The notes under the pieces: generated by a model
The model's input: only the letters and a program-made list of their open reading frames with translations
What the model was told of the DNA's origin: nothing
Databases searched by the model: none
In this document: positions 1 through 7,942 of the stretch, piece by piece
Position numbering within the stretch: the stretch's first letter is position 1
Layout: each line of letters opens with the position of its first letter
NCBI GenBank assembly: GCA_003646585.1
Contig: QMLA01000005.1
Span: 1 to 13,886, forward strand
DNA: 13,886 nt
Origin: Deltaproteobacteria bacterium
GTDB lineage: Bacteria > Desulfobacterota > B13-G15
Direction of reading: 5' to 3'
Position numbers and translations under genes: made by a program

Positions 1-552
1 CAAACGTCTCTGATCCATTTGCCTCCAAAATAGCAATGTTACCAATATGCTTCCCAAGAAAAAGTTGTTAGTAAAGAAGGTTTGCATATTATTGATCTGA
101 TCAAAGATTAAAATAGGTATCAAATAAACAGAATGTGTTAATACAGCAATTGCTAAAGATACTTTAAAACTTAAAGGCAACATTCCAAGGACGAAGATAA
201 CAAGAAGCACTATTCCTGCATAATATGGGGATTGATGTGCATTAAATTTTAAGATCATTAATTCTATTGCCGAAACACTAACAGCAGTTCCTGTAAAGAC
301 AAGGGGAAGCAGAGGAGGCTTTTTGTTTTTTAATTTTTGAAGAACAACAAAACATATGAGAAGAAAAGTCGAAGCTGTTGCGCGTATTAACAGGAAGCTC
401 GAAAACAGATGGGGAACGACCACGTAGTCCAGGATGGCCAGCAGGAGGAAAAACAGGGCACCGAGTAGAAGGAGCGTTTCTACCCGGCGGAACAACAGGT
501 CGTAAAGCTGTGATTCTACCGAACGATTGTTATTTCTCGCCTTCTGCTTCAA
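1..552 (-). CDS. Polytopic membrane sensor-like protein, N-terminal part (runs off left edge)
   Basis: An open frame of 184 codons continues past base 1, so only the N-terminus is visible. It begins at a TTG whose last two bases are shared with the TGA stop of the preceding methyltransferase gene (TTGA, 4 bp overlap), which suggests translational coupling. After a charged start of about 22 residues the protein shows roughly six hydrophobic helices (about 24-46, 51-71, 79-98, 106-124, 127-146, 158-173). A lysine-rich loop (KLKNKKPP) separates helices 2 and 3, and the last helix is followed by the basic sequence RQMDQRRL, as at the membrane exit of sensor kinases and cyclases. The segment LDYVVVPHLF...FLLIR resembles N-terminal membrane domains of some histidine kinases and adenylate cyclases; this is from memory and not certain. 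The output domain lies outside the window, so kinase, cyclase or GGDEF cannot be told apart. The gene is AT-rich except for its first 190 bp. Confidence 0.75.
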   Translation of the reverse strand, partial: MKQKARNNNRSVESQLYDLLFRRVETLLLLGALFFLLLAILDYVVVPHLFSSFLLIRATASTFLLICFVVLQKLKNKKPPLLPLVFTGTAVSVSAIELMILKFNAHQSPYYAGIVLLVIFVLGMLPLSFKVSLAIAVLTHSVYLIPILIFDQINNMQTFFTNNFFLGSILVTLLFWRQMDQRRL

Positions 553-1952
553 GTCCTTTCGACTACGTAGAAAATGATCACCCCAGAAGGTTCCCTCATC
601 GTCAGTACATTTTGCCTCGGTATCATGGCTTTTTCAAACAGCATGGAGATATCATAAGGGGTGCGCTGGAAAAACGCACTCCAGTTCACTATCCAGTGAT
701 ACACCCCTGTATCGTACCTGTTGGCATCTTTGAAAGCCAGGATCAACTTACCTCCTGGATTGAGCAAATTATACAGGGAATTGAGCAGCTTGACCAGAAG
801 ATCATCAGTGAGATAATCAAAAAGTCCTGTGCTGTATATCACGTCCTGTGGGCCGAAGTCAGTCAAAACCCTCTTGTGATTCACCATCCTGACAGCGTTA
901 TATTTACGGAAAATGACGTTATCACGTATTGGTGTGAAAGCCAACCTCTGAGAAGAGAAATCAAGGGCTTCCTCGTCAAAATCAATACAGGTAATTTGTG
1001 CCTGTGAGGCAGAGATTTCTTTCACCAAATCCATCAATTCACGCGATGATCCACATGCTATGTTTAGAACCTTTGGCGATTTCCTATCCATAAACTCATT
1101 TCTTAAAATCTCTGTCAATAGCTTCAATCTCCCCCTTACTGCTTTAGCTAAGGTAGCACGCAGAAAAATTATGTCGAGTATCCTTCCAATTCCTGTTGAA
1201 ACGGGGGTATTGCGGTAAACCAACTCAAGCATTCTGTAATCTCCGGGATAACCCTTTGGCCATTTCCGTGCATAATTTATCAGGTAGCTTTTCTGGAATA
1301 CTTCTTCTGTCTCTTCCATTACTTTCTTCTTCAGAGTCTGCAAGGATTGTTCATCGCAGATTCCCAGGTCTTCAATCTCACGGCATATATGAGCAATTTT
1401 GTAAATGTAATGCCCAAGTTCTGATACCATTTCTTCTTGAGAATGAAATTCCAAAGATTCTTCTAATTCCCTGCATTTTTCCTTAAAAATACTTATGGTG
1501 CTAAAGAGCTCTTTGAATTTTACATCGTAAATCTGCTTTTCGTAAAGTTGCAGGAATGATGATGAATGGAAATCGAGAATAGACCCACAATACTGACAAT
1601 GTGTAGCGCCATTGAGGTTTATTGCACCACAGAAGGGACAGAAGTTCGAAGGAATGCGATTACGAATGATATCCCATATTCTGGCTTTTGTTTCGGCATC
1701 AGGCTTTTTGAACCTGATAGCAATTCCCGAGGCTTCTTTGCGCAGTACGGTTCCTTTCGTTTCGAAGCTTCCTCGAGGAAGTTTCATGATCAATTTTGCC
1801 CATGTCCCTTCTGAAATCGGTTGATTTGATTTCAGAAAAACCCCATATAGACCAAGGTCTTTGGTATAAGTTTCGTACGGCTTGATTTCTTCACTGCTTG
1901 GAACGATTGTTACAGGGATTTCCACACTGCAACGCAAATCATAACGCCTCAT
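549..1952 (-). CDS. PilZ - zinc ribbon - SAM-dependent methyltransferase fusion (possibly PhcB-like)
   Basis: A 467-residue soluble protein with three modules. Residues 1-99 form a PilZ domain: R3 and R7 give the RxxxR cyclic-di-GMP motif, and D32-x-G34-xx-G37 matches the second motif with Gly in place of the usual Ser. Residues 105-122 are a CxxC-x10-CxxC zinc ribbon (C105, C108, C119, C122). A helical linker (about 125-225) leads to GYPGDY (234-239), then a Rossmann methyltransferase with VLNIACGSS (295-303, SAM loop I), the acidic D324-F-D326 at the end of beta 2, and LLNPGGKLILAFKD near the C-terminus. The GYPGDY-type methyltransferase recalls proteins auto-annotated as 3-hydroxypalmitate methyl ester synthases (PhcB-like); the true substrate is unknown. 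The ATG start is fixed by AGGAGG just upstream, and a sigma-54 promoter lies at about 40-55 bp. Cyclic-di-GMP binding probably gates the enzyme (inference). PilZ and methyltransferase assignments are secure; the PhcB link is tentative. Confidence 0.88.
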   Translation of the reverse strand: MRRYDLRCSVEIPVTIVPSSEEIKPYETYTKDLGLYGVFLKSNQPISEGTWAKLIMKLPRGSFETKGTVLRKEASGIAIRFKKPDAETKARIWDIIRNRIPSNFCPFCGAINLNGATHCQYCGSILDFHSSSFLQLYEKQIYDVKFKELFSTISIFKEKCRELEESLEFHSQEEMVSELGHYIYKIAHICREIEDLGICDEQSLQTLKKKVMEETEEVFQKSYLINYARKWPKGYPGDYRMLELVYRNTPVSTGIGRILDIIFLRATLAKAVRGRLKLLTEILRNEFMDRKSPKVLNIACGSSRELMDLVKEISASQAQITCIDFDEEALDFSSQRLAFTPIRDNVIFRKYNAVRMVNHKRVLTDFGPQDVIYSTGLFDYLTDDLLVKLLNSLYNLLNPGGKLILAFKDANRYDTGVYHWIVNWSAFFQRTPYDISMLFEKAMIPRQNVLTMREPSGVIIFYVVERT

Positions 1953-1959
1953 TTATAAA

Positions 1960-1965
1960 CCTCCT
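1960..1965 (-). promoter_or_regulatory. Strong Shine-Dalgarno of the PilZ-methyltransferase gene
   Basis: AGGAGG on the minus strand, seven bases before the ATG at 1952. It is the strongest ribosome binding site among the minus-strand starts and decides this start codon. With transcription starting near 1981, as the sigma-54 promoter predicts, the leader would be about 30 nt. Confidence 0.8.
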
Positions 1966-1991
1966 ATTACTTTGAATTTTTACCTGTTATT

Positions 1992-2007
1992 AGCAAATAA
2001 TGTGCCA
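1992..2007 (-). promoter_or_regulatory. Sigma-54 (RpoN) -24/-12 promoter
   Basis: On the minus strand the sequence reads TGGCAC-ATTAT-TTGCT. The GG of the -24 box (2005-2006) and the GC of the -12 box (1993-1994) are ten bases apart, as the RpoN consensus TGGCAC-N5-TTGCW requires, and every defined position matches. It sits in the only sizeable gap of the minus-strand cluster, points at the PilZ-methyltransferase gene, and leaves room for the ribosome binding site. Sigma-54 promoters need an AAA+ enhancer-binding activator; its gene and binding site were not identified in the window. Confidence 0.82.
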
Positions 2008-2054
2008 CTTAGAAAGGATACCTTTGTTTGAAAAAGGAGCGGATGGTGTTGGGC

Positions 2055-3131
2055 CTAGGTGGTCAAATTTTCCCAAATCTGGGAAAAGCTTTCCTCCACC
2101 TTGAGGAAGGCCTCCACTATGGTGGGGTCGAGGGCATGGCCTTCTTCGGCCTTTATGGCCTCTACGGTTTCGGCGTGACCGAAGGCTGGCTTATAGGGAC
2201 GTTTTGCCCGTAGGGCATCATACATATCGGCCAGCGCCATTATGCGTGCCGAAAGGGGAATTTCCTCGCCTGAGAGACCATCCGGATATCCTTTCCCGTC
2301 CCACCTCTCATGATGCCATCTGGCAATTTCAATCCCCATGTTCAGGAATTTGTTCCTCGGATACTTCCGCTGGACCTCCTCAAGGGCACGTGCACCAATG
2401 ATGGTGTGACTTTTCATGATTTCCTTCTCAGAAGGGGTAAGGCGATTGGGTTTGAGCAGGATATTGTCGGGAATCCCCACTTTCCCTATGTCATGCAGAG
2501 CAGCAGCCCAATAAATGGTCTCGACAAATTCATCATCCACCGAAAGACCATGAGGAGAAAAATCCTTAAGGGATAATGCAAGGATCTTACAAAACATCTG
2601 AACCCTTTCGATATGTTGCCCTGTTTCTATATCATGGTACTCTACAAGCTTCGATATAGCCACAATGGTGGAAAGTTGCGATTCCAAAATTTCCTTCACC
2701 TTCTCCTCTACCATCCTTTGCAATTCGCGATTGTATTGCTTCAGTTCCAGATGAGCAGCTCGCAGCTGTAAATGGGTCTTTACTCTTGCCTGTATTTCGC
2801 GAAGGTGAAAGGGCTTGGTGATGTAATCGGCTCCCCCTACCGAAAAGGCCCTCAGTTTGTTATCCACATCATCAACTCCACTTATAAAAAGCACCGGTAT
2901 GTCACTGAATTCAGGATTTTCCTTTAACATCCGACACAGTTCTAATCCATCAATTCCTGGCATCACTATATCGAGAATGATAAGATCCGGCGGAGATTTG
3001 AAGATTGCTTTAAGGGCATTGATTCCCGAATCAAAGGCCATCACATCATAACCTGCAGCCTTCAGGATTTCCGACAGCACCCGAAGGCTTCCTCGATCAT
3101 CATCGACTACCATTATCGTTGGTCGCTTCAT
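2055..3131 (-). CDS. Response regulator with HD-GYP cyclic-di-GMP phosphodiesterase (RpfG-like)
   Basis: From the chosen ATG the protein has 358 residues. Residues 1-120 are a receiver domain: the acidic pocket VVDDD near the start, phospho-acceptor D54 in LIILDIVMPG, and the conserved lysine in TKPF (K106). A coiled-coil linker (about 120-160) leads to a complete HD-GYP domain: H173, the HD pair at 213-214 in LHDIGKVGIP, H242, and the signature HHERWDGKGYP at 273-283. Such proteins hydrolyse cyclic-di-GMP to pGpG or GMP under control of a sensor kinase. The frame is open up to a TTG at 3155, but KRPTIMVVDDD right after the ATG at 3131 is the normal receiver start, so that start is preferred; GGAG lies only two bases before it, an unusually short spacing. 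The gene follows the diguanylate cyclase stop by about 36 bp. No partner kinase is encoded between it and the cyclase. Confidence 0.92.
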   Translation of the reverse strand: MKRPTIMVVDDDRGSLRVLSEILKAAGYDVMAFDSGINALKAIFKSPPDLIILDIVMPGIDGLELCRMLKENPEFSDIPVLFISGVDDVDNKLRAFSVGGADYITKPFHLREIQARVKTHLQLRAAHLELKQYNRELQRMVEEKVKEILESQLSTIVAISKLVEYHDIETGQHIERVQMFCKILALSLKDFSPHGLSVDDEFVETIYWAAALHDIGKVGIPDNILLKPNRLTPSEKEIMKSHTIIGARALEEVQRKYPRNKFLNMGIEIARWHHERWDGKGYPDGLSGEEIPLSARIMALADMYDALRAKRPYKPAFGHAETVEAIKAEEGHALDPTIVEAFLKVEESFSQIWENLTT

Positions 3132-3167
3132 TTCTCCAAATTCATTAGCGCACAACCGAGCAACATG

Positions 3168-5330
3168 TCAATTTTTAAGGGATCTTTTCCGGTGCGAGGT
3201 CTTTTCGAGGTACATCTTTCTGTCGGCTTCGCTTAAGGCCTGATCCAAGGTGATCTCGCCGTGGGGATTCCAGTAAGCACCCCCTATGGACAGGCTCAGG
3301 GGCACCTCGGGGGCGGTGGCATTGTATTCCTCCACCTTCTCTTCTATCCTCTCCTTGGCCTTTTCCACGCCGTTGTCATTGGGTTCAAGGAGCACAATGA
3401 GGAATTCGTCCCCTCCATAGCGAACCACGATGTCGCTTTCGCGTACCGAGCTCTTCAGAAGCGCGGCCACTTCCTTCAACACCCGATCCCCTACCAGATG
3501 CCCCTTCTTATCGTTTATGGCCTTCATATCATCTACATCGACCATGAGGAGGCCGATGGGGTGGCCATAGCGGCGTGCCCTTTTCTCCTCCTGTTCAAGC
3601 AGCGCAAACAAATAATGACGGTTGTAAAGACCGGTCAGGGGATCGTGGAGGGCCATCTGTTCAAGTTCTTTCTTCAACCTTATCCTGTGAACCATCATGG
3701 AGGCATAGTTGGCAACCACCTCCAAGATCCGTAACTTCTCCTCGATTAGAGGTTGCCGACTTCGAATGTGCAAGATGCCAATCCCCTGAAGGGGAACGAG
3801 AACGTTGAAGGGATCTTTCTTCTTGAACCTCACATAAGCCGGGGCTTCATCAGAGGGAGAGAAATCACAGGAACTCAGATCCAATATGGTTATCAATCCC
3901 TGACGCGTCCCTTCAATAACCTCTCCTTCGTCTTCAAGGGTCGCTAAGTGATATATGAGTTCGTTCAGCTTTTCTAAACGATTACGAGATTCATTCAGCG
4001 CAACCTCTAATTTCTTTTTATCAGTGATATCCATGAAATTGATTACCGCTACCCTTTCTCTTTCTAAAACAGCGGAACTGGCCATTAGTGCACACCAGCG
4101 AACTTCACCGTTTTTGCGTCTGGCCCTGAGTTCTATAGGAGTAGATCGTAATCCTTTTAACATCTTTATCACTTCTTGTTTTACAAATTCACGCTCTTCG
4201 GGAACAACCATAAACTGAGAGTCTGTGCCTATTAACTCTGCTCTCGAATAACCTGTGAGATTTTCCATCATTTTATTGACAAAAAATAGCCGTCCACTTT
4301 TCACGATGTAAATCGCACTCGGAGAGTTCTCTACCAAAGACAGAAAAAGTTGCTCAGCCTTTTTGCGCTCACTGATATCGATAATGGTGAAAACAAAGCA
4401 GTTTTTGTTATCCCATACGGTTTTTGAGGTTTGAACTTCCAGGATTTTTTGTCCGATGGAAAGCTCGGCGGTGTTAGTTCTTTTGGTGGCGTTGAAGAGT
4501 TTTTTGATGGTAATTTCTGATGGGGGACCCAGTAATTTCCGGGCTGCGGGATTGCAGAAGAGAAAATTGCCCATCTGGTCCACGACCAGTATGCCGTTTG
4601 AGAGGCTGTCGGTGAGGATGCGGATGTTGGATTCGCGCTGTTCGAGTTCCCTTTGGACGTTGAGGCGTTGTTCTTCTACCTTTATCAGGAGACCTGTCGC
4701 CAGGGTGGCGAGGGGCACGAGCCAAATGAGGGATTTCCAGAGGGTCAAAACCAGGGGGAAACCCGTGGACCAAGGGGGTGTCAGCAGCAAGGTGGTCAGT
4801 TTGATGGCGGTTATTACTATGCCAAATCCGCAAAACCAAAGGGGATTCAGGGTTGCAAGATTGGGGGCAACGGTTTTGCGATACATGAGACCCAGGGCAG
4901 CGCATGCCAAAATGGCCGTGATGTCCCCGATGGTTCCCGCTCCTCCCATCCATATCCTGTAGAGGCATGACATCGAGGAGGCTATCGCTGCCACTGTGAC
5001 TCCGCAGCAGAGGCTCCCCAGGGCTATGACCACTTCCCTTAAGTCGACAAAGATCCCGGGTGAAAAGGAGAGGGGAAAAAGCATACAGATTATGCTTATC
5101 AAACCAAACAGGATACCGGAGATGATGTTGTAAAGGGGCTCATTCTTTAACTTCAGGGGAACAATCACATGGTGCAGCGAACTCAAAGCCACCAGGAGGG
5201 CGGCATTTATTAACAGAGGAAAATGGAGGAAGCCCCCTCCAAGGAGCGTCATCATGTAATTTGTGAAACTTTGATACAATTTTGCCGTCTCTTTTTGTAA
5301 AAGATTTTTGCAAAAAATAGGAGATGTCAA
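3168..5330 (-). CDS. Membrane diguanylate cyclase: 5TMR-LYT, two PAS, GAF-like, GGDEF
   Basis: A 720-residue protein that should make cyclic-di-GMP from two GTP. Residues about 35-215 hold six or so hydrophobic helices resembling the LytS/YhcK 5TMR-LYT receptor, including VDLREVVIALG and YRIWMGGAGTIGD. PAS domains follow at about 235-320 and 325-437 (SPSAIYIVKSGRLFFVN), then a degenerate GAF-like region (450-550) and GGDEF (560-712). The active site is intact: RYGGDEF with GGDEF at 639-643, and DPLTGLYNR at 563-571. RESD at 630-633, five residues before GGDEF, is a complete inhibitory I-site, so product feedback is expected. The start used is TTG, 16 bp after the recJ stop, without a clear ribosome binding site; an ATG at residue 26 (5255) is a reasonable alternative. 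DNA for residues about 295-480 is noticeably more AT-rich than both ends of the gene. Confidence 0.93.
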   Translation of the reverse strand: MTSPIFCKNLLQKETAKLYQSFTNYMMTLLGGGFLHFPLLINAALLVALSSLHHVIVPLKLKNEPLYNIISGILFGLISIICMLFPLSFSPGIFVDLREVVIALGSLCCGVTVAAIASSMSCLYRIWMGGAGTIGDITAILACAALGLMYRKTVAPNLATLNPLWFCGFGIVITAIKLTTLLLTPPWSTGFPLVLTLWKSLIWLVPLATLATGLLIKVEEQRLNVQRELEQRESNIRILTDSLSNGILVVDQMGNFLFCNPAARKLLGPPSEITIKKLFNATKRTNTAELSIGQKILEVQTSKTVWDNKNCFVFTIIDISERKKAEQLFLSLVENSPSAIYIVKSGRLFFVNKMMENLTGYSRAELIGTDSQFMVVPEEREFVKQEVIKMLKGLRSTPIELRARRKNGEVRWCALMASSAVLERERVAVINFMDITDKKKLEVALNESRNRLEKLNELIYHLATLEDEGEVIEGTRQGLITILDLSSCDFSPSDEAPAYVRFKKKDPFNVLVPLQGIGILHIRSRQPLIEEKLRILEVVANYASMMVHRIRLKKELEQMALHDPLTGLYNRHYLFALLEQEEKRARRYGHPIGLLMVDVDDMKAINDKKGHLVGDRVLKEVAALLKSSVRESDIVVRYGGDEFLIVLLEPNDNGVEKAKERIEEKVEEYNATAPEVPLSLSIGGAYWNPHGEITLDQALSEADRKMYLEKTSHRKRSLKN

Positions 5331-5346
5331 TCGGTCAGCAGATGAA

Positions 5347-7035
5347 CTAACTTTTCGATTCCTTTAAGCCCTTTATTTCGAGGGTCAGGCGGAGGTAACC
5401 TTCGCAAAATTCCTTTTTTGGCACGAAGGCTATCATGGCCTTTGGAGGTGGGTCTGGGAAAGGGCCGAAGGCCACCGCTTCGTAGCGCCTTCCCCTCCCC
5501 ACTACTGAGAACCTCGTTACATCCCTTTCAAAGCGTCTCAGGCTCTCTATGTTCACGGGTTCATTTGAGCAAAACACGGGATTGGGATTTCCGGGCCCAA
5601 AGGGGGCGAGGAGCTCCAGGCTGTCGACCAGGGGAAGGGTGATGTCCTTCAGGGAGAGGGCCAGGTCTATGAGGAGGGAGGGCAGGGGTGTCTTGCCACC
5701 GAAGGCCTCCTCGACGGCTTTGAGGAAGGACCTTTCGAAGGCCTCAAGGTGTTCCCTTTTTACCTTCAGGCCTGCCGCCGATTTGTGTCCCCCGAAGCTC
5801 ACCAAGAGGTCTCGACAGTGTTCGAGCAACTCCTTCATATGGACCTCCGGGATGCCCCGTCCGGAACCCCTTCCCTCGGATCCGTCCAAGGCGATCAGGA
5901 TGGTCGGCCTGTAGAATTCCTCGGCGATTTTGGATGCCACGATGCCGATCACTCCAGGGTGCCAGTTTTCGGATGCGAGGACTATGGCCGGTTTGTCCCG
6001 GAGTTCATGAGCCCTTTGACGGGCCTCGGCGTAGATCCTCTCTTGGGTCAATTGGCGTTGGCGATTGGCTTCCTCGAGTTCTTGGGCGAGTTCTTGGGCC
6101 TCCTCTTCGTCTTCGCTCAGAAGGAGCCTCAAGGGCACTTCTTCCTTCTGCATCCTTCCTCCGGCATTGAGCCTCGGGGCAAGCCTGAAGGCCACATGTT
6201 CATAATTGATGTCCGCGTCGCCGAGTCCCGAGAGGTCCTTTAGGGCCCTGAGTCCGGGTCTTGGGGTCTTTTGCAATTCCTCAAAACCGAACTTGAGGAA
6301 GATCCTGTTTTCCTCCACCACGGGCACGACATCGGCAACGGTCCCAAGGGCAACAAGGTCAAGGTAGCGTTTTAAATTGGGCTGAGAGCGATGGGAGAAG
6401 AACCCTTCCTCCCTCAGCATCTTCCTTAAGGCCATGAGGAAAAGGAAGGTCACCCCCACTGCTGCAAGGCCTTTGAAGGGGAAGGGGCAATCCCTTTGTA
6501 ACGGGTCGATGATTATTCCCGGGGGGAGGATTTCCGGAGGCTCGTGATGGTCCAACACGATGGTGTCCATCCCCAGGCTTTGAGCGAGGGCTATTTCATC
6601 GCGGTTGGAGATCCCGCAGTCGACAGTGATGAGGAGTTTCGTCCCCTTTGAGGCTATGAATTTGATGGCCTCGGGATTCAACCCATAGCCTTCCTCGAGG
6701 CGCTTCGGGATGTAATGTTCGGCCGAAACACCGAGTTCCGAAAGGAAACCTTTAAGTAAAGCCACAGAGGTCATGCCATCGACGTCATAATCGCCATAGA
6801 TGGTGATCTTCTCCCCTTTCAGGACGGCCTTTATAACCCTTCTTACACCTTCCTCCACACCCTTCATCCTGAAGGGATTTGTCAGGTCGTTGAGGGTGGG
6901 AAAGAGGAACCTTTTTGCCTCCCTGCTGTCCTCTACACCCCGGTTCAGAAGCAGCTGGCCCAAAAGGGGATGTACTTCCAGATGTCTGACCAGTTCCCTT
7001 GAGCTTTCCTCAAAGGGGATGATCTTCCACTTCAT
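5347..7035 (-). CDS. recJ: Single-stranded-DNA-specific 5'-3' exonuclease RecJ
   Basis: RecJ degrades single-stranded DNA 5' to 3' in recombination and repair. The 562-residue protein is of usual RecJ length and carries the DHH phosphoesterase motifs in order: YGDYDVDG (80-87), VDCG (138-141), DHH (162-164) and GTVADVVP (231-238), followed by RLNAGGRM (288-295). The C-terminal DHHA1 motif GGHKSAAG is at 415-422 and an OB-like domain closes the protein. The metal-binding Asp and His residues are all present, so it should be active. The ATG lies inside the end of pyrD (26 bp overlap), pointing to co-transcription and translational coupling with the pyrimidine genes. The diguanylate cyclase gene begins 16 bp after its stop, so a housekeeping nuclease may be co-transcribed with signalling genes. 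Confidence 0.97.
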   Translation of the reverse strand: MKWKIIPFEESSRELVRHLEVHPLLGQLLLNRGVEDSREAKRFLFPTLNDLTNPFRMKGVEEGVRRVIKAVLKGEKITIYGDYDVDGMTSVALLKGFLSELGVSAEHYIPKRLEEGYGLNPEAIKFIASKGTKLLITVDCGISNRDEIALAQSLGMDTIVLDHHEPPEILPPGIIIDPLQRDCPFPFKGLAAVGVTFLFLMALRKMLREEGFFSHRSQPNLKRYLDLVALGTVADVVPVVEENRIFLKFGFEELQKTPRPGLRALKDLSGLGDADINYEHVAFRLAPRLNAGGRMQKEEVPLRLLLSEDEEEAQELAQELEEANRQRQLTQERIYAEARQRAHELRDKPAIVLASENWHPGVIGIVASKIAEEFYRPTILIALDGSEGRGSGRGIPEVHMKELLEHCRDLLVSFGGHKSAAGLKVKREHLEAFERSFLKAVEEAFGGKTPLPSLLIDLALSLKDITLPLVDSLELLAPFGPGNPNPVFCSNEPVNIESLRRFERDVTRFSVVGRGRRYEAVAFGPFPDPPPKAMIAFVPKKEFCEGYLRLTLEIKGLKESKS

Positions 7036-7942
7036 GCGCCTTTCCTCTCAGGTCTTCGATGGTCGTCATTCCCCTTTCCCTCATAAACCTGAGTATTCCC
7101 TCGTGGACCTCCGAGAAGACCCTGGGGTTGGAGAAGAGGGCCGTGCCTATTTGCAGCGCTGACGCTCCGGCCAGAAGGAATGCCATCGCATCTTCCCAGC
7201 GGGAGATCCCGCCGGCAGCCACAACGGGAATTTTCAGCTTCCGGGTGACTTCATAGACCATCTTCAAGGCCACGGGCATGAGGGCGGGGCCGGAAAGTCC
7301 TCCTGTGATCCCTCCGAGGACGGGTCTTCCCCTCTGGATGTCCATCGCCATGGCCGGGAGGGTGTTGACCAACGTGAGGGCATGAGCCCCTGCCTTCTGG
7401 GCGGCTTCGGCTATCTCCAGGATGTGGAAGGGATCGGGGGGCAATTTGGCCCAGAGGGGGAGATCCACCCTCTCCTTTAAGTTATCGATGATGTGAAAGA
7501 CCCTTTCGGGATCGGCACCAAAGGCCGCTCCTCCCTTCCTGACATTGGGGCAGGAGAGGTTGACCTCCAGGGCAGAGACAGAAGGTGCACCCTTCAATGA
7601 CTCTCCCACCCTGAGGAATTCCTCTTCTGATTCCCCGAAGATGCTGACCACCACCGGCAGGCCGAGTTCGCTCAGCCTGGGGAGCTTCTCCTCGAGGAAG
7701 CGTTTTATCCCCACGTTCTCAAGCCCTATGGAATTCAGCATCCCACAGGGGAGCTCGTGGATTCTCGGAGGAGGATTGCCCCTTTTGGGTTTCAGGGAAA
7801 GGCTCTTTGTGACAATGGCCCCCAGGGGCTCATAGGAAATAATGCCCAGGTACTCATCCCCATACCCGAAGGTTCCTGAGGCAGGCATAAGGGGCGTTTT
7901 CAATCGGAGGGAGCCTATGTGGGTTTCAAGACAAGGAGTCAC
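7010..7942 (-). CDS. pyrD: Dihydroorotate dehydrogenase class 1B, catalytic subunit
   Basis: Oxidises dihydroorotate to orotate in pyrimidine synthesis, passing electrons through FMN to the PyrK subunit and NAD. Starting at GTG the protein has 310 residues, the normal size. It shows the FMN-binding start PASGTFGYG (20-28), the class 1 catalytic cysteine in EVNLSCPN (C131), asparagine N193 in LVNTL, and the phosphate-binding AAGGIS (242-247) and QIGTAL. Cys rather than Ser as base, and the adjoining pyrK, make it class 1B. The frame is open up to an ATG at 8056, but that start would overlap pyrK by 131 bp and add 38 unconserved residues. The GTG at 7942 has GGGAGG six bases upstream and overlaps pyrK by only 17 bp, so it is preferred. 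Confidence 0.95.
   Translation of the reverse strand: MTPCLETHIGSLRLKTPLMPASGTFGYGDEYLGIISYEPLGAIVTKSLSLKPKRGNPPPRIHELPCGMLNSIGLENVGIKRFLEEKLPRLSELGLPVVVSIFGESEEEFLRVGESLKGAPSVSALEVNLSCPNVRKGGAAFGADPERVFHIIDNLKERVDLPLWAKLPPDPFHILEIAEAAQKAGAHALTLVNTLPAMAMDIQRGRPVLGGITGGLSGPALMPVALKMVYEVTRKLKIPVVAAGGISRWEDAMAFLLAGASALQIGTALFSNPRVFSEVHEGILRFMRERGMTTIEDLRGKAHEVEDHPL

Noticed and set aside
378..1007. Plus-strand open frame of 209 codons near the left end
   Set aside because: It runs antisense to the methyltransferase domain and the start of the membrane-protein gene, with no recognisable motif or ribosome binding site.
2013..2025. AAAGG-TAT-CCTTT palindrome as a terminator after the HD-GYP gene
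   Set aside because: The stem is only 5 bp and AT-rich with no T-run following, so it is too weak for an intrinsic terminator; it might be an activator site but nothing supports that.
3153..3180. TTGACA near the HD-GYP start as a -35 box
   Set aside because: The hexamer at the correct downstream distance (CTAATG) is a poor -10 box and would put the transcript start inside the ribosome binding region; TTGACA here is mainly the end of the cyclase gene.
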